Positions 1 to 7,658 of a DNA stretch of 64,000 nt are shown piece after piece. Under the pieces are notes generated by a model, which was not told the origin of the DNA, searched no databases, and saw nothing but the letters and a program-made list of their open reading frames with translations. The DNA is from Peristeroidobacter agariperforans (GTDB lineage Bacteria > Pseudomonadota > Gammaproteobacteria > Steroidobacterales > Steroidobacteraceae). The DNA lies in NCBI RefSeq assembly GCF_004138335.1, contig NZ_RYFW01000002.1, forward strand, positions 62,001 through 126,000. The letters are read 5' to 3'. Positions within the stretch are counted from its first letter, which is position 1; each line of letters begins with the position of its first letter. The position numbers and the translations under genes are program-made.

Positions 1-192
1 TATCACCTGTATTCCGAGGCTACTCACACGGATGTCTGGGGCAACACTCCGACGACTGGCTTCAACCACGTGGGTGATGGCACCGCCACCGATCTGACTG
101 TGTATGGCGTGATTCCGGCCGAGCAGAACGTGATCGCCGGCTCCGACGCCACGGCTTATGCCGACACAGTGGTTGCGACGGTCACGTTCTGA
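1..192 (+). CDS. Spore coat U (SCPU) domain pilin, 3' end only
   Basis: The reading frame is open from the first base and ends with TGA at 190-192, giving the last 63 residues. The ending with the aromatic/TVTF tail is the C-terminal beta-strand pattern of SCPU-domain pilins of archaic (Csu-type) chaperone-usher pili, and it closely resembles the end of the complete SCPU protein at 3293-3727. Such subunits are secreted to the periplasm, held by the chaperone and polymerised through the usher. The stop overlaps the chaperone start (TGATG), indicating translational coupling in one operon. The N-terminus and any upstream pilin genes lie outside the window. Confidence 0.8.
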   Translation, partial: YHLYSEATHTDVWGNTPTTGFNHVGDGTATDLTVYGVIPAEQNVIAGSDATAYADTVVATVTF

Positions 193-941
193 TGAACGCG
201 ATGTTCGATCGCACGGCGCGCCGCCTGCTCGGCGGCGTGCTGCTCCTTGCAGCGATCGGGCCGGCGTTTGCCGGCTCGATTGCAGTCAATCCCATTCGGG
301 TGAACTTGAGCGCGACGCAAACGACCAGTCCATTGGTCGTGCGTAACAGCGGCGCCGAGCCCAGCGTCGTGCAATTGCAGATCGTCACCTGGTCGCAGCA
401 GGACGGCAAAGACGTCCTCGTTCCGAGCCGAGACCTGCTCGCCACGCCGCCCATATTCACTGTTCCCGCAGGTGGATCGCAGACGGTGCGGGTCGGTCTG
501 CGGCAGCGAACCGCTGCACAAATCGAAGGCAGTTACCGATTGATCCTGCAAGAGGTGCCGCCCCCGCCGAAGCCGGAGTTTCGCGGCCTGCAAGTGGCGT
601 TGCGCTTGAGCGTGCCGGTCTTCGTCGCTCCGGCCGTGGCGCCGACGACGGCGCTGACGTGGCAAGCGAATGTGACTTCGACTCCGGATTCGCACGCTTT
701 GAGGATCTCATCCGTCAATACCGGCAATGCGCACGTGCAGGTGCTGGGATTCAAGCTGTTCTCGGGCGGCGTGGAATTGCCGGTGGCGTCGCCGGTCGAG
801 ACTGCTTATCTGCTGCCCGGGCAGCGTCGCGAATGGGCTCTGCGACTCACTTCGGCGCCTGCGGCCGGCAGCGACATTCGGATCGAAGCAAGAACCGATG
901 CGGGTGACGTGCAGGCCAGCGTCGCGGTGGCGGGACCCTGA
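192..941 (+). CDS. Periplasmic pilus assembly chaperone (PapD/CsuC-like)
   Basis: 249 residues. The N-terminus has a basic start, a hydrophobic stretch and an AFA-G signal-peptidase site (about residues 1-28). The mature part starts with an immunoglobulin-like fold pattern: 'IAVNPIRVNLS', 'SVVQLQIVTW', then the 'RVGLRQ' strand typical of the first domain of PapD-family chaperones. The second half is the smaller second Ig domain. These proteins donate a beta-strand to pilin subunits and deliver them to the outer-membrane usher. The start overlaps the stop of the upstream SCPU gene, and the usher follows 18 bp later. The partners are SCPU pilins, so this belongs to the archaic/sigma chaperone-usher class. 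Confidence 0.88.
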   Translation: MNAMFDRTARRLLGGVLLLAAIGPAFAGSIAVNPIRVNLSATQTTSPLVVRNSGAEPSVVQLQIVTWSQQDGKDVLVPSRDLLATPPIFTVPAGGSQTVRVGLRQRTAAQIEGSYRLILQEVPPPPKPEFRGLQVALRLSVPVFVAPAVAPTTALTWQANVTSTPDSHALRISSVNTGNAHVQVLGFKLFSGGVELPVASPVETAYLLPGQRREWALRLTSAPAAGSDIRIEARTDAGDVQASVAVAGP

Positions 942-959
942 GATGCTCATGCCCCGCCC

Positions 960-3296
960 ATGCCCGGACGCAAAAAGAAAAATAACATCGGTGTCGTGGC
1001 GGGCCTGCTCTGGGGGCTGCTATCAGTGGCCGACTCGAGCGCCGATGCAGCGGCGCCGGCAATCGTCGACGCGCGAGAAGTCGAAGAACTGTTGCTGGCA
1101 GTGGCCATCAACGGTCAGAGGGTGACGCAGGGAACGGTCATCGCGCGCATCGGGGAGCGTCTCTGGGTGCGCCGTGAAGACCTGTTGCAGTGGCGCTTGC
1201 ACGTTCCCAATGAGGTGGTGTCCTGGGACGGAGAGTTGCTCGCTCCCTTGCACGGCCTGAACGGTCTTTCCTACCGAATCGACGATCAGCAACAGCTGCT
1301 GCTGATCGATGCACCGGCCGTCCTGTTCTCGCTGACCCGCGTCGAGGCGAAGCGAGGAGTGTTCACGAAGCCGATGCCGTCGCCGTTGGGCGGATTCTTC
1401 AACTACGACGTCTTCTCCACCAGCGATCAACGGCGCAGCGCGACCAACGCTCTGGCGGAGATCGGCGTGTTCAATGGCTTCGGGGTTGCAGTCGGCAACT
1501 TCGTTCGACGCGATTTGCCCGAGGGCGACCGGCTGATTCGCCTGGAGACTACCTGGACCGACGATCGTCCGGAGGAGATGGTCAGCGCGCGTGCCGGCGA
1601 TCTGATCAGCGGTGCGGGGGCTTGGGGACGAGCAGTGCGTTTCGGCGGGCTGCAATGGGCGACCAACTTCGCCACGCAGCCGGGCTTCAGCAGTGTGTCG
1701 CGGCCGGCGATGCAAGGTGAAGCGGCGCTGCCCTCAACGCTCGAGCTGTACGTGAACGACATGTTGCGACTGAAGCGTGATGTGCCCTCGGGGCCGTTCT
1801 CGATTCAGGATATGCCGGTAGTCACGGGGCAGGGCGAGGCCCGCCTGGTCGTCACCGATCTGTTGGGCCGTGAGCAAGTGATCGTGGCGCCTTACTACGC
1901 GAGTCCGCGTCTGCTCGACACCGGGCTGAACGCCTATTCGTATGAGATCGGCGCGATTCGTGAAGACTACGGCCTGGTGAGCAACAACTATGGCCGAGCG
2001 ATGGCCGTGGGCACGTTCCGGCGCGGCATGACGAGTCGCTGGACGTCGGAGGTGCACGCCGAGCTGCTGGAAGAGCAGCAGACGGCCGGTATCAGCAGCG
2101 TATGGTTGTGGCCGGCCGTCGGCGTATTCAGCGCTTCCATGGCGGGCAGCCAACGCAACTCGGCGACCGGCTCACTGTTCAATCTCGGCTTTCAAGCACA
2201 GCAACGGCGCATGGGCTATGGCGCATCGGTGCAATGGAGCAGCGCTGAATTTGCCCAGCTCGGTCTGGAGGAGGGGCGGCCTGCGCCTCGCGCGATCGCA
2301 CAGGCGTTCGTCAATGTCTCGATCGGTCGCGCCGGGGCGGTATCGGTGAGCTATTCCTATCAGGAGCCGCGGGACGCGGAGCGCACCGAGCTGATCAATG
2401 CAAGTTATGGGGTGACGCTCGGCCGTGCCGGATTTCTGAGTTTGTCGCTGGTGAGAATCATGGGGGATTCGTCGGAGTCGATAGCGAGCTTGAATTTCAC
2501 CCGGCTGCTCGGATCGCGCGACACGGGCAGTTTGTTTGTTTCGAAAGATGCGGATGACACCCGCGGGAGCGTGCGCTTACAGCGCGGCCTGCCACAGGGC
2601 GAAGGCTTTGGTTATCGCATGGTCAGTGGATTTGCGGAATCTGACCTGCGAGAAGCATCGCTCGCGTATCAGGGCGGCATCGGCGCCTATGAAGTGGGAG
2701 TGGGGCAGATCGATGACTCCACGAGCTATCGTGCTCACGCCAGCGGCGGTGTCGCGTTGCTGGGCGGCGATGCATTCCTCAGCCGGCGCGTGGATAGCAG
2801 CTTCGCCGTCGTCACGGTGCCCGGATATGAAGGCGTGAACGTCTATCGCGACAACCAGGCGGTCGCTCGCACGAATGACGAAGGTGTGGCATTGATCTCG
2901 CGACTGCGCCCGTACGAGGTCAACTCGGTGCGCATCGAGTCAGCCGATCTGCCCATGGATGCGACCATCGGGACGCTTCAGCTCGATGCGATACCCTACC
3001 TGCGCAGCGGGTTGCGATTGGCTTTTCCGGTGCAACGCTCCCGCGGTGCTGTCTTCAATATCGTGCTGGAGAACGGCGAGCCTATGCCGGCCGGCGCCGT
3101 CGTGACGATTGCCGGGAGCAGTGAAGAATTCCCCGTGGGGTTGGGCGGTGAGGTTTACGTGACCGGACTCGATGCCAGCAATCAACTGGTGGCGCTGTGG
3201 GGTCAGCAACGCTGCAACCTGCAGGTTTCTTTTCCAGAATCGGACGATCCGTTGCCGCACCTCGGCGCCTTTGCGTGCAGGTGGAGCGAACGATGA
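960..3296 (+). CDS. Outer membrane usher of a chaperone-usher pilus (FimD/CsuD-like)
   Basis: 778 residues, close to the size of archaic-type ushers. After a basic N-terminus and a hydrophobic signal segment there is an N-terminal chaperone-binding region, a long alternating-strand barrel with a plug region, and a C-terminal part with 'VTVPGYEGVNVYRDNQ' and 'GLRLAFPVQRS', which are usher hallmarks. It forms the outer-membrane pore that receives chaperone-pilin complexes and secretes the fibre. ATG at 960 lies 18 bp after the chaperone stop and no strong ribosome-binding site is visible. The stop overlaps the next gene's ATG (ATGA at 3293-3296), so the cluster reads as one coupled operon. Confidence 0.9.
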   Translation: MPGRKKKNNIGVVAGLLWGLLSVADSSADAAAPAIVDAREVEELLLAVAINGQRVTQGTVIARIGERLWVRREDLLQWRLHVPNEVVSWDGELLAPLHGLNGLSYRIDDQQQLLLIDAPAVLFSLTRVEAKRGVFTKPMPSPLGGFFNYDVFSTSDQRRSATNALAEIGVFNGFGVAVGNFVRRDLPEGDRLIRLETTWTDDRPEEMVSARAGDLISGAGAWGRAVRFGGLQWATNFATQPGFSSVSRPAMQGEAALPSTLELYVNDMLRLKRDVPSGPFSIQDMPVVTGQGEARLVVTDLLGREQVIVAPYYASPRLLDTGLNAYSYEIGAIREDYGLVSNNYGRAMAVGTFRRGMTSRWTSEVHAELLEEQQTAGISSVWLWPAVGVFSASMAGSQRNSATGSLFNLGFQAQQRRMGYGASVQWSSAEFAQLGLEEGRPAPRAIAQAFVNVSIGRAGAVSVSYSYQEPRDAERTELINASYGVTLGRAGFLSLSLVRIMGDSSESIASLNFTRLLGSRDTGSLFVSKDADDTRGSVRLQRGLPQGEGFGYRMVSGFAESDLREASLAYQGGIGAYEVGVGQIDDSTSYRAHASGGVALLGGDAFLSRRVDSSFAVVTVPGYEGVNVYRDNQAVARTNDEGVALISRLRPYEVNSVRIESADLPMDATIGTLQLDAIPYLRSGLRLAFPVQRSRGAVFNIVLENGEPMPAGAVVTIAGSSEEFPVGLGGEVYVTGLDASNQLVALWGQQRCNLQVSFPESDDPLPHLGAFACRWSER

Positions 3297-3727
3297 GGTC
3301 GCCGCTCATCGCCTTGTCGGGCGTCGTACTGTCGCTGCTGTGCTGCGGGTCATGGGCCGCCAGCTGTACGTTGAGCACCAGCGGCATCGCCTTCGGCGCT
3401 TACGATCCCTTTGTCGCGCAGAGCCTCGACAGTGTTGCAACTATCACCGTCACCTGCGACGAGCCGGCGTCGTATTCGATCGCGTTGAGCACGGGCAGCG
3501 GCACGTACGAGCAGCGAGTGATGACCAGCGGCCTGCACCAGCTGCTCTACAACCTCTATACCGATGCGACCCTGAGCACGGTCTGGGGCGATGGCACCGG
3601 CCATTCGGCGACCCTCAGCAACACTCAGCTGGCGGCCATCCACACTGTCTATGGCCGAATCCCTGCGCGCCAGGATGCCTACGTTGGCGCGTACAGCGAC
3701 ACGATCGTCATCACCCTGACGTTTTGA
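3293..3727 (+). CDS. SCPU-domain pilin/adhesin subunit
   Basis: 144 residues from the ATG that overlaps the usher stop. The open frame extends upstream to 3197, but that part lies inside the usher and lacks a secretion signal, so the coupled ATG is preferred. Residues 1-23 form a signal peptide ending near AAS. The mature chain has two early and mid cysteines (in 'SCTLST' and 'TCDEP'), conserved 'FGAYDP' and a final 'VITLTF' strand, all typical of the SCPU domain. In Csu systems the gene after the usher encodes the tip adhesin, but this protein has only one domain and is shorter than CsuE, so its position in the fibre is uncertain. It ends 17 bp inside the convergent acyltransferase gene. Confidence 0.87.
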   Translation: MRSPLIALSGVVLSLLCCGSWAASCTLSTSGIAFGAYDPFVAQSLDSVATITVTCDEPASYSIALSTGSGTYEQRVMTSGLHQLLYNLYTDATLSTVWGDGTGHSATLSNTQLAAIHTVYGRIPARQDAYVGAYSDTIVITLTF

Positions 3728-4649
3728 TCGTGGGTTTGCGCTTGTAGTAATCCGGATAGTCCGGCGTGAGCCCTTTGAAGCGGCGGTGAATCCACAGGTA
3801 CTGCTCGGGCGTGCGACGCACCTGCAATTCGATCAGATGGTTGAAACGCTTGGCGTCCGCGACCGGATCGTCACTGGGGAAGTCTTCCAGCATCGGATAG
3901 ATCACCATGCGGTACTTGCCGCTCGGTAATCGCTCCTGGAAGTAGGGCAGCACGGCGGCTCCGGTCATGCGCGCGAGGCGCGACGTCGCTGTATTGGTTG
4001 CAGCCGGAATACCGAAGAACGGCACCATCTCCGCGCCCTTCTTCCGATACGCCTGATCGGGTGCATACCACACCGGCTCGTTCGCCTTCAGCGACGTGAT
4101 GAGCGTGCGGACGTCATCGCGAGGAATCGCCCGCTTGGCTTGGCGGCTGCGGTTACGCGCCAGAAACCGCTCCAGCACTGCATTTCCCGTCGGCCGATAC
4201 ATGACGTTGACACTGCCGGGGTGTCCGTCGCACAGCACCCGGCCGCCAATTTCCAGCGTGGTGAAGTGTGCGCTGAGCAGGATGGCCCCTCGGCCTCGCT
4301 CCAGGGCAGCTCGCAAATGCTCGACGCCTTCCAGCTGCGTCAGCTTGGCAATGCGCGATTTCGAGGCCCACCATGAAAGCGCAGTCTCGAAAATGCCCAC
4401 GCCCAGGCTCTTGAAATGTTCCTTGACCAGCAGCTCGCGCTGCTGATCGGACAACTCCGGCAAGCAGATCCCAATGTTCGTCCGCGCGATGCGCACGAAG
4501 GACAGAGGGAGACGCGCCGCCAGGCTGCCCACACCGCGGCCCAGCGCCGCCAGCACAACATAGGGCAACGGCTCCAGCGCCTTGAGCGTGCCAAGGGCCA
4601 GCCAGGTCGGCCAATAGTGGGGGCGGAGCAAGGGCAACAGGGTCTTCAT
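3711..4649 (-). CDS. LpxL/HtrB-family lysophospholipid (lipid A) acyltransferase, copy 1
   Basis: 312 residues from the ATG at 4649. The open frame continues upstream, but this ATG overlaps the stop of the preceding paralog (TGATG) and begins right before a hydrophobic N-terminal anchor. The family catalytic HX4E motif is present in 'SAHFTTLEIGGR', followed by an Arg-bearing 'MYRPTGN' block and 'WYAPDQ', matching the His/Glu/Arg/Asp set of LpxL. These inner-membrane enzymes transfer an acyl chain from acyl-ACP to Kdo-lipid A. The divergent waaA supports a lipid A role. Which secondary acyl position it serves cannot be told from sequence. The final codons overlap the convergent pilin gene. Confidence 0.88.
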   Translation of the reverse strand: MKTLLPLLRPHYWPTWLALGTLKALEPLPYVVLAALGRGVGSLAARLPLSFVRIARTNIGICLPELSDQQRELLVKEHFKSLGVGIFETALSWWASKSRIAKLTQLEGVEHLRAALERGRGAILLSAHFTTLEIGGRVLCDGHPGSVNVMYRPTGNAVLERFLARNRSRQAKRAIPRDDVRTLITSLKANEPVWYAPDQAYRKKGAEMVPFFGIPAATNTATSRLARMTGAAVLPYFQERLPSGKYRMVIYPMLEDFPSDDPVADAKRFNHLIELQVRRTPEQYLWIHRRFKGLTPDYPDYYKRKPTIKTSG

Positions 4650-5584
4650 CAGCGTCGATACGGGTCGTCGTCCGGGCGCTTGAAGCGCTTGTAGGTCCAC
4701 AGGTACTGCGCCGGATTGCGGCGGGCATGATCTTCGATCAGCTCGTGAAAGCGGCGCGTATCGGCCACCGGGTCGCTGGAAGGAAAATTCTCCAGCGGCG
4801 GATGAATCACGATCACATAGCCGGAATTGTCCGCGCGGCGCTCAGGAAAGTAGGGTAGCACCGGTGCGCCGGAGATCTTCGCCAGTCGTGAAGTGGCGAC
4901 GTTGGACGCGGCTGGCACGCCGAAGAACGGCACGATCTCGCTGTTCTTGCCGGTGTAGCGCTGATCGGGCGCGTACCAGACCGGCAGATTGTTTTTCAGA
5001 TTGGTCAGCAGCTCGCGGATCTGCTCGCTGGTGACCGCCTGGACGGTATGTTTTTCCCGGTTACGGCGCGACAGCTCGGCGATCAGCGGATTGCTGGGCG
5101 TCAGATACATGACGCTGGTCGGGCCGAGCAGCGTCAGTGCGCGCGCACCCATTTCCAAGGTCGTGAAGTGGGCGCTCAGCATCAGCGCGCCACGGCCCTT
5201 GGCCAGCGCGGCGTGCAAATGTTCCTCGCCTTCGAACTGAATGAGCCTGCGCAGGCGCGCGTCGCTGGCCCACCAGACGAGGCCGGTCTCGAGCAGCGTG
5301 CAGCCCAGCGATTCGAAGTGTTCGCGGACCAGTTCGTCACGCTCTTGCGCGGACAAGCCCGGCAGGCACAGCGCGATATTGATCGAAGCAATGCGGCGAT
5401 CCCGGTGCGCGAAGCGAAAAGCCAGCCGTCCGAGTGCGCGGCCCACCGCCAGCTGCACGCGCAGTGGCAAAACATTCAGGGCGCGCACCACGCCGAGCCC
5501 CAGCCAGATGGGCCAGAACCTGGGTCCGAGAAAGCGATAGAGCGGCACGCGCTGAGTGGATGGGGCCGGCGGTGATGTAGTCAT
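4649..5584 (-). CDS. LpxL/HtrB-family lysophospholipid (lipid A) acyltransferase, copy 2
   Basis: 311 residues from ATG at 5584; an alternative in-frame ATG at 5617 would add 11 residues. The open frame runs further upstream through waaA on the other strand and that part is not coding. The protein shares the HX4E motif ('SAHFTTLEMG'), 'VMYLTPSNPL' and 'WYAPDQRYTGK' with its downstream neighbour, to which it is coupled by a TGATG overlap. The pair is a tandem duplication that has diverged considerably. Role as above: secondary acylation of Kdo-lipid A at the inner membrane. The pair may divide the two secondary acyl positions, like LpxL and LpxM, but this is inference. Confidence 0.88.
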   Translation of the reverse strand: MTTSPPAPSTQRVPLYRFLGPRFWPIWLGLGVVRALNVLPLRVQLAVGRALGRLAFRFAHRDRRIASINIALCLPGLSAQERDELVREHFESLGCTLLETGLVWWASDARLRRLIQFEGEEHLHAALAKGRGALMLSAHFTTLEMGARALTLLGPTSVMYLTPSNPLIAELSRRNREKHTVQAVTSEQIRELLTNLKNNLPVWYAPDQRYTGKNSEIVPFFGVPAASNVATSRLAKISGAPVLPYFPERRADNSGYVIVIHPPLENFPSSDPVADTRRFHELIEDHARRNPAQYLWTYKRFKRPDDDPYRR

Positions 5585-5638
5585 CACTTCATAGATGGCA
5601 GCAGTTGCGGGTACCATCTTATAGAAGAACACCACAAC

Positions 5639-6928
5639 ATGCTGCGTTCCGTCTATACCGCACTCCTTTATGTATTTGCGCCCATTGCACTGGCGGCCAC
5701 CGCCTTGCGAGGGCTGCGCGATCCCGCCTATCGGGACCGGCTGTCGGAAAGATTGGGATTCACGCGGGTGGTTCCGCCGGCCGGCAGTGCCCCTTGCCTG
5801 TGGATCCACGCGGTGTCGGTGGGCGAAGTGCAGGCCGCCGCGCCTTTGATTCGAGCGCTGCTGAAAAAATACCCGCAGCACTCGCTGTTGATCACGACTG
5901 CGACGCCTACCGGCGCGCAGCGGGTGCGGGCAATGTTCGGCGACTCGGTGCGTCATGCCTACTTGCCCTACGACCTGCCGGGCGCGGTGCGTCGTTTCCT
6001 GGATCGTGTGCGACCTTCGCTGGCCGTCGTGATGGAGCGCGAGATCTGGCCGAATCTGTTTGCCGAGTGCCAGCGTCGTCGCATTCCGATTCTGCTCGCG
6101 AGCGCACGCATCTCTGAACGTTCTGCGGTCCGGCATCGGAAGTTTGCGACACTGTTTCGTGACGCACTCTCCGGCAATGTCACAGTGGCGGCGCAGACAT
6201 CGCAGGATGCCGAGAGATATCGTTCGATCGGCGCGCAGCGTGTCCTGGTCACGGGCAATGTGAAATTCGATATCGAAGCCCCGCAGGCGGCGCGCGAGGC
6301 AGGAGAAACTTTGCGAGCTGCGCAGTTCGCGAATCGTCCCGTCTGGGTCGCGGGCAGCACTCACGACGGTGAGGAGCAACAGATCCTCGCCGCACATCGC
6401 GCTGTGACTGCTGCACGCTCCGATGCGTTGCTCGTGCTCGTGCCCCGTCATCCAAATCGGTTCGACGCCGTGCGTGCCTGGTTGAAGAGCGAGCAGGTCG
6501 AATTTGCTTCGCGCAGTCGCAATGAAGCAGTGACGCCGTCAACCTCGGTGTTGCTGGTCGATACGCTCGGTGAGTTGATGATGTTTTATGCCGCGGCCGA
6601 CATCGCGTTCGTGGGCGGCAGTTTGATCGCGACCGTCGGAGGTCACAACCTGTTGGAGCCGGCGGTGCTCGAGCGTCCGGTCCTGGTCGGGCCTCACAAT
6701 TTCAATGCGCCCGACATCGCGCAACTGATGATCGAGAGCGGCGCTGCGCGAGAGGTGAGCTCGTCGGAGCAACTCGCCGCAGCCGTTCTGGAGCTATGCG
6801 CGAATCCGGCGGCTCGCGCCGACATGGGGGCGAAGGCCAATGCCATCGTGACCGCGAATCGCGGCGCTCTGAGCCGGGTGATGGAGTTGATCGAGCCGCT
6901 GCTTCAGGCGCCTTCGCACACCACGTGA
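5639..6928 (+). CDS. waaA: 3-deoxy-D-manno-octulosonic acid (Kdo) transferase
   Basis: 429 residues, the normal length for WaaA/KdtA. It adds Kdo from CMP-Kdo to lipid IVA at the inner membrane. A single N-terminal membrane anchor (about residues 1-23) precedes 'WIHAVSVGEVQAA', which carries the catalytic Glu of the N-terminal GT30 domain. The C-terminal nucleotide-sugar half has 'VPRHPNRFDAV' and the signature 'GGSLIATVGGHNLLEP'. The start lies 54 bp from the divergent acyltransferase start, so both lipid A units share one short promoter region. The 3' end overlaps the convergent MEDS gene by 25 bp. Copy number of Kdo residues added cannot be judged. Confidence 0.95.
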   Translation: MLRSVYTALLYVFAPIALAATALRGLRDPAYRDRLSERLGFTRVVPPAGSAPCLWIHAVSVGEVQAAAPLIRALLKKYPQHSLLITTATPTGAQRVRAMFGDSVRHAYLPYDLPGAVRRFLDRVRPSLAVVMEREIWPNLFAECQRRRIPILLASARISERSAVRHRKFATLFRDALSGNVTVAAQTSQDAERYRSIGAQRVLVTGNVKFDIEAPQAAREAGETLRAAQFANRPVWVAGSTHDGEEQQILAAHRAVTAARSDALLVLVPRHPNRFDAVRAWLKSEQVEFASRSRNEAVTPSTSVLLVDTLGELMMFYAAADIAFVGGSLIATVGGHNLLEPAVLERPVLVGPHNFNAPDIAQLMIESGAAREVSSSEQLAAAVLELCANPAARADMGAKANAIVTANRGALSRVMELIEPLLQAPSHTT

Positions 6929-7437
6929 CTGTGAATGCTGTGCAGGAGCTTGCGGTAGCGCGGATTCTCGGTGAACGGCGACACCTTGTAGGCACAGAAC
7001 AGGCTGAAGCTGTGTTGACGGCTCAGCTCGTTCCACAGCTCTTCGAGCTGGATCGCCAGCGCCGGCCGGCCTTGCTCCGCCAATAACGAAACCATTTCGC
7101 CGAAAAGTCGCACCGGTTGCCCGCGTGAGGCCGCCTGAATGATCAGCTGATTGAACTGGCGATGGAAGCGGTCCTGATCGATACCGGCGTGCGCATCGCA
7201 GAATGTCGGCAGCAGCTGTTCGGCTTGCAGCGGCACGTAACGATATTCGGCCGAGAGCGTGTCGGGATCCAACCCGGCCTCGCGCAGATACCGGTCGAGC
7301 TGGCGGTGATGCTCGGCGGTTGCGACTGCCACGCAGGTCTCGTGCGCCAGCAGGCCTTCCCGCAGGAAATAGCCGGCCGCGCGCACGTACTCTTCGTCGC
7401 TGCGGAAAAAATGAACGATGTGTTCAGAATTGCTCAT
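6904..7437 (-). CDS. MEDS-domain sensory protein
   Basis: 177 residues from the ATG at 7437. The open frame continues upstream to 7602, but that part is Arg/Ser-rich without domain character. The N-terminus 'EHIVHFFRSDEEYVRAAGYFLREGL' and later 'FGEMVSLLAEQG' with 'LCAYKVSPF' are the pattern of the MEDS domain (methanogen/methylotroph DcmR sensory domain), a KaiC/RecA-like fold without an obvious ATP-binding loop here. Such domains occur alone or joined to histidine kinases and regulators; ligand and partner are unknown. No DNA-binding or kinase domain is attached. The gene overlaps the end of waaA and is divergent from the TonB receptor. No clear ribosome-binding site is visible. Confidence 0.75.
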   Translation of the reverse strand: MSNSEHIVHFFRSDEEYVRAAGYFLREGLLAHETCVAVATAEHHRQLDRYLREAGLDPDTLSAEYRYVPLQAEQLLPTFCDAHAGIDQDRFHRQFNQLIIQAASRGQPVRLFGEMVSLLAEQGRPALAIQLEELWNELSRQHSFSLFCAYKVSPFTENPRYRKLLHSIHSHVVCEGA

Positions 7438-7658
7438 TGGGGCCGGGTATGACGGGCCGCTGTTCCCGTACTGTCCTTGCGGCTCGGTACAGATGATAGT
7501 TGCATGACAGTGCCCGCGAGCAGTGCTGCTTTCCGAAGTGACCGTCCTGCTCGCCCGGTGTTCCTTCTCGGCACCGTCATCTGCTCGCAACGAAACCGTC
7601 ACGACTGCGCTTCATAAAGCCTCCCGCGAATCGCCGCTACAGATCGGGGAGCAATGTC

